Shown here: positions 30,669 through 39,152 of the stretch, one piece after another | Numbering within the stretch: the first letter of the stretch is position 1 | Layout: each line of letters opens with the position of its first letter | Source of the DNA: Bradyrhizobium sp. SZCCT0153 | GTDB taxonomy: Bacteria; Pseudomonadota; Alphaproteobacteria; Rhizobiales; Xanthobacteraceae | Assembly: GCF_018129995.1 (NCBI RefSeq) | Contig: NZ_JAFCKS010000003.1 | Span: forward strand, 868,001 to 932,000 | Reading direction: 5' to 3' | Length of the DNA stretch: 64,000 nt | Program-made: the position numbers and the translations under genes | The notes under the pieces: generated by a model | Databases searched by the model: none | Told to the model about the DNA's origin: nothing | Seen by the model: only the letters and a program-made list of their open reading frames with translations

Positions 30669-31499
30669 ATGGCACGCGCGAGCAATCTGGTGATCGGAAC
30701 GGCGACGCTGGCGGTGATCGCCGTGGCGTTCGGCGGCCTGCTCGGCATGCAGAAATGGCGCACCCTCCAGAGCCGCAGCCAGTTGCGCGTGGTGTTCGAG
30801 GGCGGCTCCGCCAGCGGATTGCGGCGCGGCGGGCCGGTCAATTTCGACGGCGTGCCCGCCGGCCAGATCCTGTCGATCAAGCTGGACAATCCCCGCAAGG
30901 TCGTGGCGCTCGTATCGCTCGATAACGCCGCGCCGATCCGCAAGGATACCGTGGCCGGCATCGAGTTCCAGGGCCTCACCGGAGTCGCCGCGGTGTCGTT
31001 GATCGGCGGCGCCCCCTCCGCCCCGCCGGTACCCCTCGACTCGGACGGCGTCCCGGTACTGACCGCCGATCTCAGCGATGCCGAATCCATCGTCGACACC
31101 CTGCACAGTGTCGACCGCACGATCGTGAGCAATGCCCCGGCGATCAAGGAGGGCCTGCGCACGTTCGAGACCTACACCGCCGATCTCAAGAGCAAGGGCG
31201 ACGAAATCGATTCCGTCATGGCCAAAGTCGACAGTGCCTTCGTGGGCTTCGACAAGGCTGTCACGAAGATCGAAGGCGTGGTGCCCGGCTTCGTCGACGG
31301 CAAGGCCGACGAGCTGTTCGAAAAGGTTCAGGGACTGCGCGAGCTCGCCGACACCATGAAGAAGAAATCGGCGAGCTACCTCGACGACATCCGTCGCTCG
31401 CTGCTCGACGTCAGCGAGGCCGCCAACAAGATGAGCGGGACGCCCACACCCGCCGCCGCACCGCGCCCGCCGCGCAAGCCGGCGCAGAAGAAGCGGTAG
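30669..31499 (+). CDS. Orphan MCE/MlaD domain protein
   Basis: 276 aa from ATG 30669 (a TTG at 30648 would add seven residues; neither has a strong ribosome site). A single N-terminal membrane helix (LVIGTATLAVIAVAFGGLLG) anchors a periplasmic MCE domain (about 35-110) with SASGLRRGGPVNFDGVPAGQ and GIEFQGLTGVAAVSLIGG, followed by a long amphipathic helical region and a Pro/Ala/Lys tail. MCE proteins form rings or tubes for lipid transfer between membranes and normally sit with a permease and ATPase, which are absent here, so it either serves a remote Mla system or acts alone. Confidence 0.88.
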   Translation: MARASNLVIGTATLAVIAVAFGGLLGMQKWRTLQSRSQLRVVFEGGSASGLRRGGPVNFDGVPAGQILSIKLDNPRKVVALVSLDNAAPIRKDTVAGIEFQGLTGVAAVSLIGGAPSAPPVPLDSDGVPVLTADLSDAESIVDTLHSVDRTIVSNAPAIKEGLRTFETYTADLKSKGDEIDSVMAKVDSAFVGFDKAVTKIEGVVPGFVDGKADELFEKVQGLRELADTMKKKSASYLDDIRRSLLDVSEAANKMSGTPTPAAAPRPPRKPAQKKR

Positions 31500-31502
31500 C
31501 GC

Positions 31503-34500
31503 CTACCACGCGTAACGCACGACGCCCTTGCCGGCATAGGAGCGGGTGACGTTCGAGAACTCGCTCTCGAAGGTCGCCGACGCGGACCAGCCGTTCATCC
31601 AGCTCATCTGTATCGCCGCCGTGGTCAATGCGGAATCGCGCGCCTGGACGGCCCCGTTCACGACGAACGCCGATCCCGGCAACGTCTGAAACACCGCACC
31701 GACGGCGCGGTCCGGATTGTAGTCATGGGCCCAGGCGACGCGGCCGCGCAAGGTCATCAGGCCGCCGGCCGCGGCGAATGACTTGTCCGCGCGCAGGCCG
31801 AGTTCGGTGCGGGTGCTGGTCATGTCCTTGGCGGCATAGTTGAGCGCAAAGGTATTGTTGCCGACCACCGCGAACTCCGAATAGCCCGGCAGGCTGAACA
31901 TGGTGGCCTGGAGCGCTGCGTAGGGCGTGAGGCCGATCCACTGCGTGGCCTGGCGATAGCCGCCCTCGATACGGCCCGAGAACGCATTGGCCTTGAACTG
32001 CGCACGCAACTGATCGACCCCGGCAGCGGTGACGATGCGATTGGTCGTGACGTCCTGCCAGCCGTAGGCCAGCGCGGCCATGATGTAGGCCGGTCCCACA
32101 GTATGACGCACGAACGCGCCGGCCTGGAACAGGTCGGAGCGGCCCCAGCCAAGCCCGTTGACGTTGAAGCCGGTGCCGCCGCCGGCAAGCGCGATGCCAG
32201 CAATCGTCGAAGGCGAGAAGCGGTAGTCGAGACCGACGGCGGTGCCATAGACGCTGCTGGTGGTGTTGTTCGAACCGAGGCCGGCCTTGCCATCGGTGGT
32301 CTGCGAGCCGCCATAGCCGGCCGCCCACACGTCCCAGCGCTGCTCGAACGTCAGAGCCGGTGCCTTGCGAGAGATCGAGGCAAAGGCGTCGCGCGCGCTT
32401 TTGTCACGCGCGGCCTTGCCGGTCGCGGCATAGGCGTTCGCACTGATCTCGTCGGCGTATGGCGTCGCACCAGGCGTGCCACTGCGCCCAGAGCCGAACA
32501 CGTCGGTGAGCAAGCCGAGGAACAGGTTCATCGCGTTGAAGGTCGTCTGCTGCGAACCCGTCGCCGGTTCGCCGGAAGCCTGTGTCAGGCCGTTCGGGCC
32601 GAGGCCTGCGAATTCGGCTTGCAGAAAGCCATTCGCGTTGAAGAAATTCTGAAGCGTCGCGGCAACGTTCTTCTGATTGACGTTGAGGGCGTACTTCGCG
32701 GCGTAGTCCAGCGTGAAATTGAGATAGACGGTGCCGCTGGGATCCACGGTCGTCGTGCCAATCAGGCCGCCGGGAGCGGCGACACCGGCAAAGTTGTCGG
32801 AGGCAGAGCCGGAAAACTGCATGATCTTGTATTGCGGCAAGATGGCGCTGCCAGCGTACAACGAGACGCCGACGGTGCCGTTCAGGCCAACATTGCCGAG
32901 AACATTGGCAAAGCTCGCGGTGGATCCGCTGCCGACCTGCACGAGGTAGACCGCACCGGACTGAAAGGCGAGGTCCCCCAGAACCAGCACGCTCGAGCCC
33001 GGACCACCGTCACCGGGCGCGAAGATGCCGCCGGCAGCGACGGTGGTATTACCGACGATCCCGGCGCCGAACAGCGCTCCGCCCGCGTTCACGGTGGTCA
33101 GGCTCGATTGGGAGATGTCGCCATCGACCCGCAGGATGCCGCCATTGACGGTCGTCGTGCCGGTATAGGTATTGGTGCCCGAAAGGACCAGCGTTCCGCT
33201 GCCTGCTTTTTCGAGGGAACCGGCGCCGATGAAACCGCACCCGCAGGGATCGTAGTCGCCGATGACACCGTCGACCAGCGTCGAGCGATTATTGCTACCG
33301 ACGACGAGCGTGTTGCCACCCCCGATATAGTAGGTGCCATTGCCTTCGATCGAACCGGCCGTGATGCGGCCGTCACCGTTCAGGCCGCGGCTGATCCCGA
33401 AGTCAACGATGCCCGTGCCGGTGGTGATGAAGCGCGCGTTGCCGCCGGTGGAATTGTCATAGAACTTGGTCGCGCCGCCGTCCTTGGTGATGATGGTGGC
33501 ATTGGCGGCCGTCGACAATCCGCCGAAAGCGGTCTGGCCGTCGACATCGTTGATGATTGTTGCGTTGTCGGCGGTCGCGGTGCTTCCCGGCACGGCGCCG
33601 AAGCTCGTGCCGCCAAAGTCCTTGTTGACGATGGTCGCCGAGCCCGCCGAGGCTTGATCGATGAACGCGGTGGTGCCGCCGTTCTGGTTAGTGATGCTGG
33701 CGGAGCCTGCATTGGTCCGGCCAAAGAAGCCGATCAAGCCGCCATCGTTGGTGATGGTCGCCCGGCCGGCCGTGGCGGTGTCGGTCCCGGTTCCGAACGG
33801 ATCGCCAAAGTACAGCTGGCCGTTGTTGGTAATGACCATAGAGCCGGCGGATGTTGCGTTGAGAAACATCGTCGTGCCGGAGAAACTGTTCAGGAGCGAC
33901 GTGATGCCCGACGTGTCGGCATTGACGACGTTGAAGAGACCGTCGTTGACGACGGCGCCGATGATGCTCGCGGTATGCGTCGGGTCACCAAGCTGCAACG
34001 CCGCGCAGGAGCAGATGAAAGTGTCGCCGGTATAGATATTTGCGCCGAGCAGCGCCAGGATACCGGGTCCCTGGACGTTGATCCCGCCGCTGCCGGTGAT
34101 GCGCGAGGCGATCACGGCCGACGGATCCGCCGTGCCGGTGACATCGTTGGTGAAGAACGTGGTGCCGCCCGGGGCTAGCCGAAGGTCGCCGCCCTGGATG
34201 GTGTAGACCGAATTGTCGCCGGTGACGTCGAAGCCAACGAGGCCGGTGAGCTGGACGCCACTCGGCGCGACCGTCACGGTGCCGGCCGTGGCCGGCGTCA
34301 AGACTCCCGAGTAGCCGAATATCGTGCCGGCTGACGCGGGATCGTAGGCGCTGCTGGTCGAACCGAAGACATCCGTCCAGTTCGTGGTGGTGGTGTCCCA
34401 CACCCCGCCGCCACCGTTGATGGCACCGTTCGGCGTGGTCTGCGATCCGTTGAAGACCTGCTGCGCTGCTACGGGATTTGTCGCGGCGGCCGCGCTCAAG

Positions 34501-34586
34501 GCGAGGCCAAGCCAGAATGCCGTGCGAACCGGGGCAACACCCCGGCGCGAGCAACCCTGCCCGCTCGATGGAAATCCAGCTCCCAC
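31503..34586 (-). CDS. Autotransporter with repetitive beta-helix passenger and C-terminal beta-barrel
   Basis: Type Va secreted or surface protein, 1,027 aa, GTG start at 34586 with AGGGG seven bases upstream. A signal peptide (ending PVAAQQ, about residue 42) precedes a Gly/Thr/Asn-rich passenger. Residues about 210-400 hold divergent short repeats of the pattern A-x-A-T-I-x-N-x-x-G-G; around 460-490 lies an autotransporter-associated beta-strand repeat (GSGTLVLSGTNTYTGTTTV). The barrel occupies about 755-1027 (KAPALTFEQRWDVWAAGYGG; GLRADKSFAAAGGLMTLRGR) and ends in an aromatic residue, VVRYAW. No protease motif is seen, so adhesion or biofilm is likelier. It converges on the MCE gene with three bases between stops. 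Confidence 0.9.
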   Translation of the reverse strand: MGAGFPSSGQGCSRRGVAPVRTAFWLGLALSAAAATNPVAAQQVFNGSQTTPNGAINGGGGVWDTTTTNWTDVFGSTSSAYDPASAGTIFGYSGVLTPATAGTVTVAPSGVQLTGLVGFDVTGDNSVYTIQGGDLRLAPGGTTFFTNDVTGTADPSAVIASRITGSGGINVQGPGILALLGANIYTGDTFICSCAALQLGDPTHTASIIGAVVNDGLFNVVNADTSGITSLLNSFSGTTMFLNATSAGSMVITNNGQLYFGDPFGTGTDTATAGRATITNDGGLIGFFGRTNAGSASITNQNGGTTAFIDQASAGSATIVNKDFGGTSFGAVPGSTATADNATIINDVDGQTAFGGLSTAANATIITKDGGATKFYDNSTGGNARFITTGTGIVDFGISRGLNGDGRITAGSIEGNGTYYIGGGNTLVVGSNNRSTLVDGVIGDYDPCGCGFIGAGSLEKAGSGTLVLSGTNTYTGTTTVNGGILRVDGDISQSSLTTVNAGGALFGAGIVGNTTVAAGGIFAPGDGGPGSSVLVLGDLAFQSGAVYLVQVGSGSTASFANVLGNVGLNGTVGVSLYAGSAILPQYKIMQFSGSASDNFAGVAAPGGLIGTTTVDPSGTVYLNFTLDYAAKYALNVNQKNVAATLQNFFNANGFLQAEFAGLGPNGLTQASGEPATGSQQTTFNAMNLFLGLLTDVFGSGRSGTPGATPYADEISANAYAATGKAARDKSARDAFASISRKAPALTFEQRWDVWAAGYGGSQTTDGKAGLGSNNTTSSVYGTAVGLDYRFSPSTIAGIALAGGGTGFNVNGLGWGRSDLFQAGAFVRHTVGPAYIMAALAYGWQDVTTNRIVTAAGVDQLRAQFKANAFSGRIEGGYRQATQWIGLTPYAALQATMFSLPGYSEFAVVGNNTFALNYAAKDMTSTRTELGLRADKSFAAAGGLMTLRGRVAWAHDYNPDRAVGAVFQTLPGSAFVVNGAVQARDSALTTAAIQMSWMNGWSASATFESEFSNVTRSYAGKGVVRYAW

Positions 34587-34821
34587 GCTCAGCCCCTGCC
34601 CCCGGCGCTCTCAGCGGCGCCGCGCGGAACGTAGGGCATGGGTACGGCCAGTAGAACTACGGCAAGGCAAGAATCAGCCAAGGAGGCTGCAACTTAGGCA
34701 GATTCAACAGCTCATGTTGCAACCGCGCCACGCGTTGCCGCGCCCGGCTCTCAATTCACGCGTGCGAAGGTGCACCAGGGGGTCCGGCCTTGTGTACGGT
34801 CGTTCACATCATTCGCGATGA

Positions 34822-34853
34822 AGGGCGGGTGCGCCAAACATGCTACCCGCCCT
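34822..34853 (-). terminator. Hairpin downstream of amiE
   Basis: AGGGCGGGT (34822-34830) and ACCCGCCCT (34845-34853) are perfect inverted arms around a 14-base loop, about 18 bases past the amiE stop on its strand. No U tract follows, so its role as operon terminator is only likely. Confidence 0.55.
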
Positions 34854-34870
34854 GCGCCATCCGCAACGGC

Positions 34871-35911
34871 TCAGTAATTGCTGGCCGCTGCCTCGTTCGG
34901 GATGCCCTCGATCGGGCACTCGTCGGTCCCCGGGGTCGAGCGGGTCATGGCCTCGACCATGTCCCGCGTCCCTTCCGGATCGGCGATCCAGTTCTTGTAG
35001 AAATCGTAGGGGCAGGCCGCAACACCGCGCGGGCTTTCGCCGGAATTGATCATGCCGGTATAGCCGCGGTGGACCAGCTTGTAGAGATGGTTCTGCGACT
35101 GGCCGTTGCGGCGCGCATCGCGGATCAGATGTTTCGAGAGCTGCGCGTACTGGATGCCGTAATCTTCCTCGCCGCACTCGCCAAGCGTGCGGCCGTCGAA
35201 GCCGATGATCGCGGAGTGACCGAAATAGGAATAGACGCCGTCGAAGCCGGCGGCGTTGGCGACCGCCACATAGACATTGTTGGCCCAGGCCATCGCCTTG
35301 GAAATCAGGATCTGCTGCTCCTTGGCCGGATACATGTAGCCCTGGCAACGCACGATCAGTTCGGCGCCCTTCATGGCGCAGTCGCGCCAGATCTCGGGAA
35401 AGTTGCCGTCGTCGCAGATGATCAGGCTGACCTTCATCCCCTTCGGGCCGTCGGAGACATAGGTGCAGTTGCCGGGATACCAGCCCTCGATCGGTACCCA
35501 GGGCATGATCTTGCGGTACTTCTGGACGATCTCGCCCTTGTCGTTCATCAGGATCAGGGTGTTGTAGGGCGCCTTGTGCGGATGTTCCTCGTGGCGCTCG
35601 CCGGTCAGCGAGAACACGCCCCATACCTTCGCCTTGCGGCAGGCTTCGGCGAAGATCGCGGTCTCTTCGCCGGGCACCGCCGAGGCGGTCTCGTACATCT
35701 CCTTGGAGTCGTACATGATGCCCTGGGTGGAGTATTCCGGGAAGATCACGAGGTCCATGCCGGGCAGGCCGGCCTTCATGCCGACCAGCATGTCGGCGAT
35801 CTTGCGGGCATTGTCGAGCACCTCGGCCTTGGTGTGCAGGCGAGGCATCTTGTAGTTGACCACCGCGACGCCGACGGTGTCGTTGCTGCTGGAAATATCG
35901 CCGTGAAGCAT
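34871..35911 (-). CDS. amiE: Aliphatic amidase (acylamide amidohydrolase)
   Basis: Cytoplasmic nitrilase-superfamily enzyme hydrolysing short amides such as acetamide and propionamide to acid plus ammonia; 346 aa, the usual AmiE length. The catalytic triad falls at the same numbers as in Pseudomonas AmiE: Glu59 (FPEYS), Lys134 (KYRKIMPW) and Cys166 (IICDDGN). It is the last gene of an eight-gene minus-strand operon with a urea/amide importer and formamidase, giving a complete uptake and hydrolysis route. Ammonia release explains the probable nitrogen control of the locus. Confidence 0.96.
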   Translation of the reverse strand: MLHGDISSSNDTVGVAVVNYKMPRLHTKAEVLDNARKIADMLVGMKAGLPGMDLVIFPEYSTQGIMYDSKEMYETASAVPGEETAIFAEACRKAKVWGVFSLTGERHEEHPHKAPYNTLILMNDKGEIVQKYRKIMPWVPIEGWYPGNCTYVSDGPKGMKVSLIICDDGNFPEIWRDCAMKGAELIVRCQGYMYPAKEQQILISKAMAWANNVYVAVANAAGFDGVYSYFGHSAIIGFDGRTLGECGEEDYGIQYAQLSKHLIRDARRNGQSQNHLYKLVHRGYTGMINSGESPRGVAACPYDFYKNWIADPEGTRDMVEAMTRSTPGTDECPIEGIPNEAAASNY

Positions 35912-35955
35912 CTTGAGCGCTCCTGTATCTTGTTCGTGTTGGGTTGCCGCGCGCG

Positions 35956-36333
35956 TTAGTGGCTGATCATCCAGGGGCGCGCCGTGGGAAAGCCCTTTGC
36001 TCCGCTCCTGGTCTTGGTCACCAGCCGCGCCGGCTTCTTCCTGTCCGGCGCGCTCTTGTCCTTCACGGTCTTGCCCGACGAGCAGCAGCCGCAGCCGGGG
36101 CCATGCGAGGCCTTGTATTGCGCAAGCGTTTGCGGCGCATGCGTGCTGCGCTCGTTGACGGCGTGCGCCTTGCGGGTCTCCGCCGGCATGCAGAAGAAAT
36201 TTGGTGCGGTCAGGATCACGCGCGGCGCCATGGTTTCACAATGCGGGCATTCCTGCGGGTCGTCGCATTCCGCCATCGGGCGCAGATCCTTGAACGGACC
36301 GCAATCGTCACAGAGATATTCGTAGACCGGCAT
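35956..36333 (-). CDS. fmdB: FmdB-family zinc ribbon protein
   Basis: 125 aa starting at ATG 36333 (GGGGA upstream). The longer frame to 36990 is an artefact over fmdA. The N-terminus MPVYEYLCDDCGPFKDLRPM and the second knuckle ECPHCETMAPRVI form the CxxC-CxxC ribbon of the FmdB regulatory-protein family. A C-terminal extension holds a further cysteine group (GPGCGCCSSGK) and a basic tail. In Methylophilus the homologue lies next to formamidase fmdA and was proposed to be regulatory; the same order is seen here, between fmdA and amiE. Confidence 0.88.
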   Translation of the reverse strand: MPVYEYLCDDCGPFKDLRPMAECDDPQECPHCETMAPRVILTAPNFFCMPAETRKAHAVNERSTHAPQTLAQYKASHGPGCGCCSSGKTVKDKSAPDRKKPARLVTKTRSGAKGFPTARPWMISH

Positions 36334-36428
36334 CGCATCATCCCCACGCTTTTGCCTGTTTCGAGAAGTCCCGCGGCGGATGCGGGGCGGCAAATCCGTG
36401 CCGTCCCGCATCCCGTCGCGCAGGGAGA

Positions 36429-37658
36429 CTATTTGTCCGGCGAGATCGGCATCTGGATATCGCCGGTGATGTGCTTGATGGGACCCGCCGCCGACGGCAT
36501 GACGTCGAAGTCGAAGATCTCGGTCGGCAGCCACAGCGTGGCGCAGGCGTTGGGCACGTCGACGACGCCGGAGATGTGGCCCTGGCACGGCGCGGTGCCG
36601 AGGATCGAGTAGGCCTGGGCGCCGGAGTAGCCGAACTTCTTCAGGTACTCGATGGCGTTCAGACAAGCCTGGCGATAGGCGATGTGGACGTCGAGATAGT
36701 GCTGCTTGCCTTGCTCGTCGACCGAGATGCCCTCGAAGATCAGATAGTCCTTGTAGTTCGGCGTGATCGGCGACGGCTTGAAGATCGGATTCTTGATGCC
36801 GTACTTCGCCATGCCGTCCTTGATCACTTCGACCTTGAGATGCAGCCAGCCGGCCATCTCGATCGCGCCGCAGAAGGTGATCTCGCCGTCGCCCTGGCTG
36901 AAGTGCAGATCGCCCATCGAGAGACCGGCGCCGGGCACATAGACCGGGAAGTAGATCTTCGAGCCGCGCGAGAGGTCCTTGATGTCGCAATTACCGCCAT
37001 GCTCGCGCGGCGGCACGGTGCGGGCGCCCTCGGCTCCGATCTTGGCCTTGACGTCGCCCTTGGCGCGGCCGCCATGGGCGGTCGGCGCGAACGGCGGATT
37101 GGCAAGACCGGGCACGCGGGTCGGGTTGGTCGAGATCAGCTCGGCCTCGCGCTTGTTCCAGGTGTCCAGCATCTTCGGATCGGGCAGGCAGCCGATCAGG
37201 CCGGGATGGATGAGGCCGGCAAAGTTCACGCCGGGGACGTGACGCGACGAGGTGTAGAGACCCTTGATGTCCCAGATCGACTTCTGCGCCAGGGGGAAAT
37301 GGTCGGTGAGGAAACCGCCGCCGTTCTGCTTGGAGAAGAAGCCGTTGAAGCCCCAGAGGCTCTCCTTCATCGGACCGACGTCGAGCAGGTCGACCACGAG
37401 GAGATCGCCGGGCTCGGCGCCCTTGACGCCGATCGGACCGGAGAGGAAGTGCACGATCGACAGGTCGATGTCGCGCACGTCGTCGGCGGAATCGTTGTTC
37501 TTGATGAAGCCGCCGGTCCAGTCATAGGTCTCGATGATGAAATCGTCGCCGGGATTGACCCAGGCCACGATCGGGATATCGGGGTGCCAGCGGTTATGCA
37601 CCATGTCATTTTCGTAAGCCGACTTGGTGAGATCGACCTTGATCAGTGTCTCTGGCAT
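36429..37658 (-). CDS. fmdA: Formamidase
   Basis: Hydrolyses formamide to formate and ammonia; 409 aa, typical for FmdA/acetamidase-formamidase family. Diagnostic blocks are HNRWHPDIPIVAWVNPGDDF, GPIGVKGAEPGDLLVVDLLD, PREHGGNCDIKDLSRGSKIY and SMGDLHFSQGDGEITFCGAI. It starts 27 bases after urtE and is followed by fmdB and amiE, so it shares the importer transcript. The combination with a Urt/Fmd-type ABC importer mirrors the Methylophilus fmd cluster. Confidence 0.96.
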   Translation of the reverse strand: MPETLIKVDLTKSAYENDMVHNRWHPDIPIVAWVNPGDDFIIETYDWTGGFIKNNDSADDVRDIDLSIVHFLSGPIGVKGAEPGDLLVVDLLDVGPMKESLWGFNGFFSKQNGGGFLTDHFPLAQKSIWDIKGLYTSSRHVPGVNFAGLIHPGLIGCLPDPKMLDTWNKREAELISTNPTRVPGLANPPFAPTAHGGRAKGDVKAKIGAEGARTVPPREHGGNCDIKDLSRGSKIYFPVYVPGAGLSMGDLHFSQGDGEITFCGAIEMAGWLHLKVEVIKDGMAKYGIKNPIFKPSPITPNYKDYLIFEGISVDEQGKQHYLDVHIAYRQACLNAIEYLKKFGYSGAQAYSILGTAPCQGHISGVVDVPNACATLWLPTEIFDFDVMPSAAGPIKHITGDIQMPISPDK

Positions 37659-37685
37659 CGAGAAGCTCCCCTTTTACACGGTTGG

Positions 37686-38375
37686 TTAGACGGACAGATA
37701 TTTCGAGACCTGCGCGGCATCGACGGCATCGCGCGGATCGTCGCGCACGATCTCGCCGTTCTCGATCACCAGCACGCGGTCGGCGATGTCGAGCGCGAAG
37801 CTCAGCACCTGTTCGGACACGACGATCGAGAGCCCCTTTTCGTCGCGGATGCGCTTCAAGGTGCGCGCCATTTCCTTGATGATCGACGGCTGGATGCCCT
37901 CGGTCGGCTCGTCCAGCAGCAGCACTTTCGGCTTGGTCGCGAGCGCGCGCGCGATCGCGAGCTGTTGCTGCTGGCCGCCCGAGAGATTGCCGCCGCGGCG
38001 GCCCTTCATCTCCAGAAGCACCGGAAATAATTCGTAGATGTCAGCGGGCACTTCGGTCCCGCCGGAGACGACGAGGCCGGTCTCGATGTTCTCCTTCACC
38101 GTCATGGTCGAGAAGATCATGCGGCCCTGCGGTACATAGGCGAGGCCCTTGGCCACCCGCTCGTAGCTCGGCAGGCCGCCGAGCTCGGCGCCGTCCATGC
38201 TGACCGAGCCGCTCTTCGCCGGCAGGATACCCATCAGCGACTTCATCAGCGTGGTCTTGCCCATGCCGTTGCGGCCCATGATCGCCACGATCTCGTTCGC
38301 GGCGACCTTCACGTTGAGCCCGTGCAGCACCTCGCTCTGGCCGTAAGCGACGTGAAGATCGGAAATAGCCAGCAT
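37686..38375 (-). CDS. urtE: Urea/short-chain amide ABC transporter ATP-binding protein UrtE
   Basis: 229 aa LivF-like ATPase. ATG 38375 follows GAGGAGA; the longer frame to 38666 is in urtD. Walker A GRNGMGKTTLMKSL, the UrtE-typical GMGKTTLMKSLMG and PQGRMIFSTMTV, signature LSGGQQQQLAIA and Walker B VLLLDEPTEGIQP are intact. It lies 11 bases after urtD and directly upstream of fmdA. Confidence 0.94.
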   Translation of the reverse strand: MLAISDLHVAYGQSEVLHGLNVKVAANEIVAIMGRNGMGKTTLMKSLMGILPAKSGSVSMDGAELGGLPSYERVAKGLAYVPQGRMIFSTMTVKENIETGLVVSGGTEVPADIYELFPVLLEMKGRRGGNLSGGQQQQLAIARALATKPKVLLLDEPTEGIQPSIIKEMARTLKRIRDEKGLSIVVSEQVLSFALDIADRVLVIENGEIVRDDPRDAVDAAQVSKYLSV

Positions 38376-38386
38376 CGAGATTCTCC

Positions 38387-39142
38387 TCAGTGTCCCAGGT
38401 AAACTTCGATGACCTTGGGGTCGTTCTTCACCTTGTCCATGGTCCCCTCGGAGAGAATCTGGCCCTGGTGAAGCACGGTGACCTTGTGCGCGATGTCCTC
38501 GACGAACTTCATGTCGTGCTCGATCACCAGCACCGAACGGTTCTTGATGATGCGGTTGAGCAGTTCGGCGGTCTTGGCCCGCTCGGACACGCTCATCCCG
38601 GCGACGGGCTCGTCGAGCATCAAAAGGTCCGGATCCTGGATCAGCAGCATGCCGATCTCGAGCCATTGCTTCTGGCCGTGGCTGAGCAGGTCGGCGCTCA
38701 TGTTCAGCCGATCCTGGAGGAAGATCATCTCCGCGACCTCGTGCACGCGGTCGCGGACGGCCGCATCGCGGGTGAAGGTCAGCGCGCCGAACACCGAGCG
38801 GCCGCGCGGATAGGAGATCTCCAGATTCTCGAACACCGTGAGGTCGTCATAGATCGAAGGATTCTGGAACTTGCGGCCGACGCCGGTCTTGACGATCTCG
38901 TTTTCCTTCATCCGGGTTAGCTCCTTGCCGCGGAACTGGATCGAGCCGGATGTCGCTCTGGTCTTGCCGCAGATCAGGTCGAGCACGGTGGTCTTGCCGG
39001 CGCCGTTTGGGCCGATGATGACGCGGATCTCGTTCTCATCGACGTAGAAAGAGAGATCGTTGACCGCCTTGAACCCGTCGAACGACACGGTCAGCGCTTC
39101 GACGGCGAGCAGGAATTCCCTGGGCTGTTGACCTACGAGCAT
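38387..39142 (-). CDS. urtD: Urea/short-chain amide ABC transporter ATP-binding protein UrtD
   Basis: 251 aa LivG-like ATPase from ATG 39142 (GAGGAG six bases upstream). Walker A GPNGAGKTTVLDLI, the UrtD feature GVGRKFQNPSIYDDLTVFEN, signature LSHGQKQWLEIGM (the His-variant usual for UrtD) and Walker B LLMLDEPVAGMS are present. Pairs with UrtE on the permeases UrtB/UrtC. Confidence 0.94.
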   Translation of the reverse strand: MLVGQQPREFLLAVEALTVSFDGFKAVNDLSFYVDENEIRVIIGPNGAGKTTVLDLICGKTRATSGSIQFRGKELTRMKENEIVKTGVGRKFQNPSIYDDLTVFENLEISYPRGRSVFGALTFTRDAAVRDRVHEVAEMIFLQDRLNMSADLLSHGQKQWLEIGMLLIQDPDLLMLDEPVAGMSVSERAKTAELLNRIIKNRSVLVIEHDMKFVEDIAHKVTVLHQGQILSEGTMDKVKNDPKVIEVYLGH

Positions 39143-39152
39143 GATGATCTCC

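Noticed and set aside
32103..34178. 691-codon open frame antisense to the autotransporter
   Set aside because: The minus strand encodes signal peptide, repeats and barrel in one frame; the plus frame only mirrors its repeats.
36334..36990. N-terminal extension of the FmdB-like protein
   Set aside because: The region codes for formamidase in another frame; the conserved FmdB start MPVYEYLC is at 36333 with a ribosome site.
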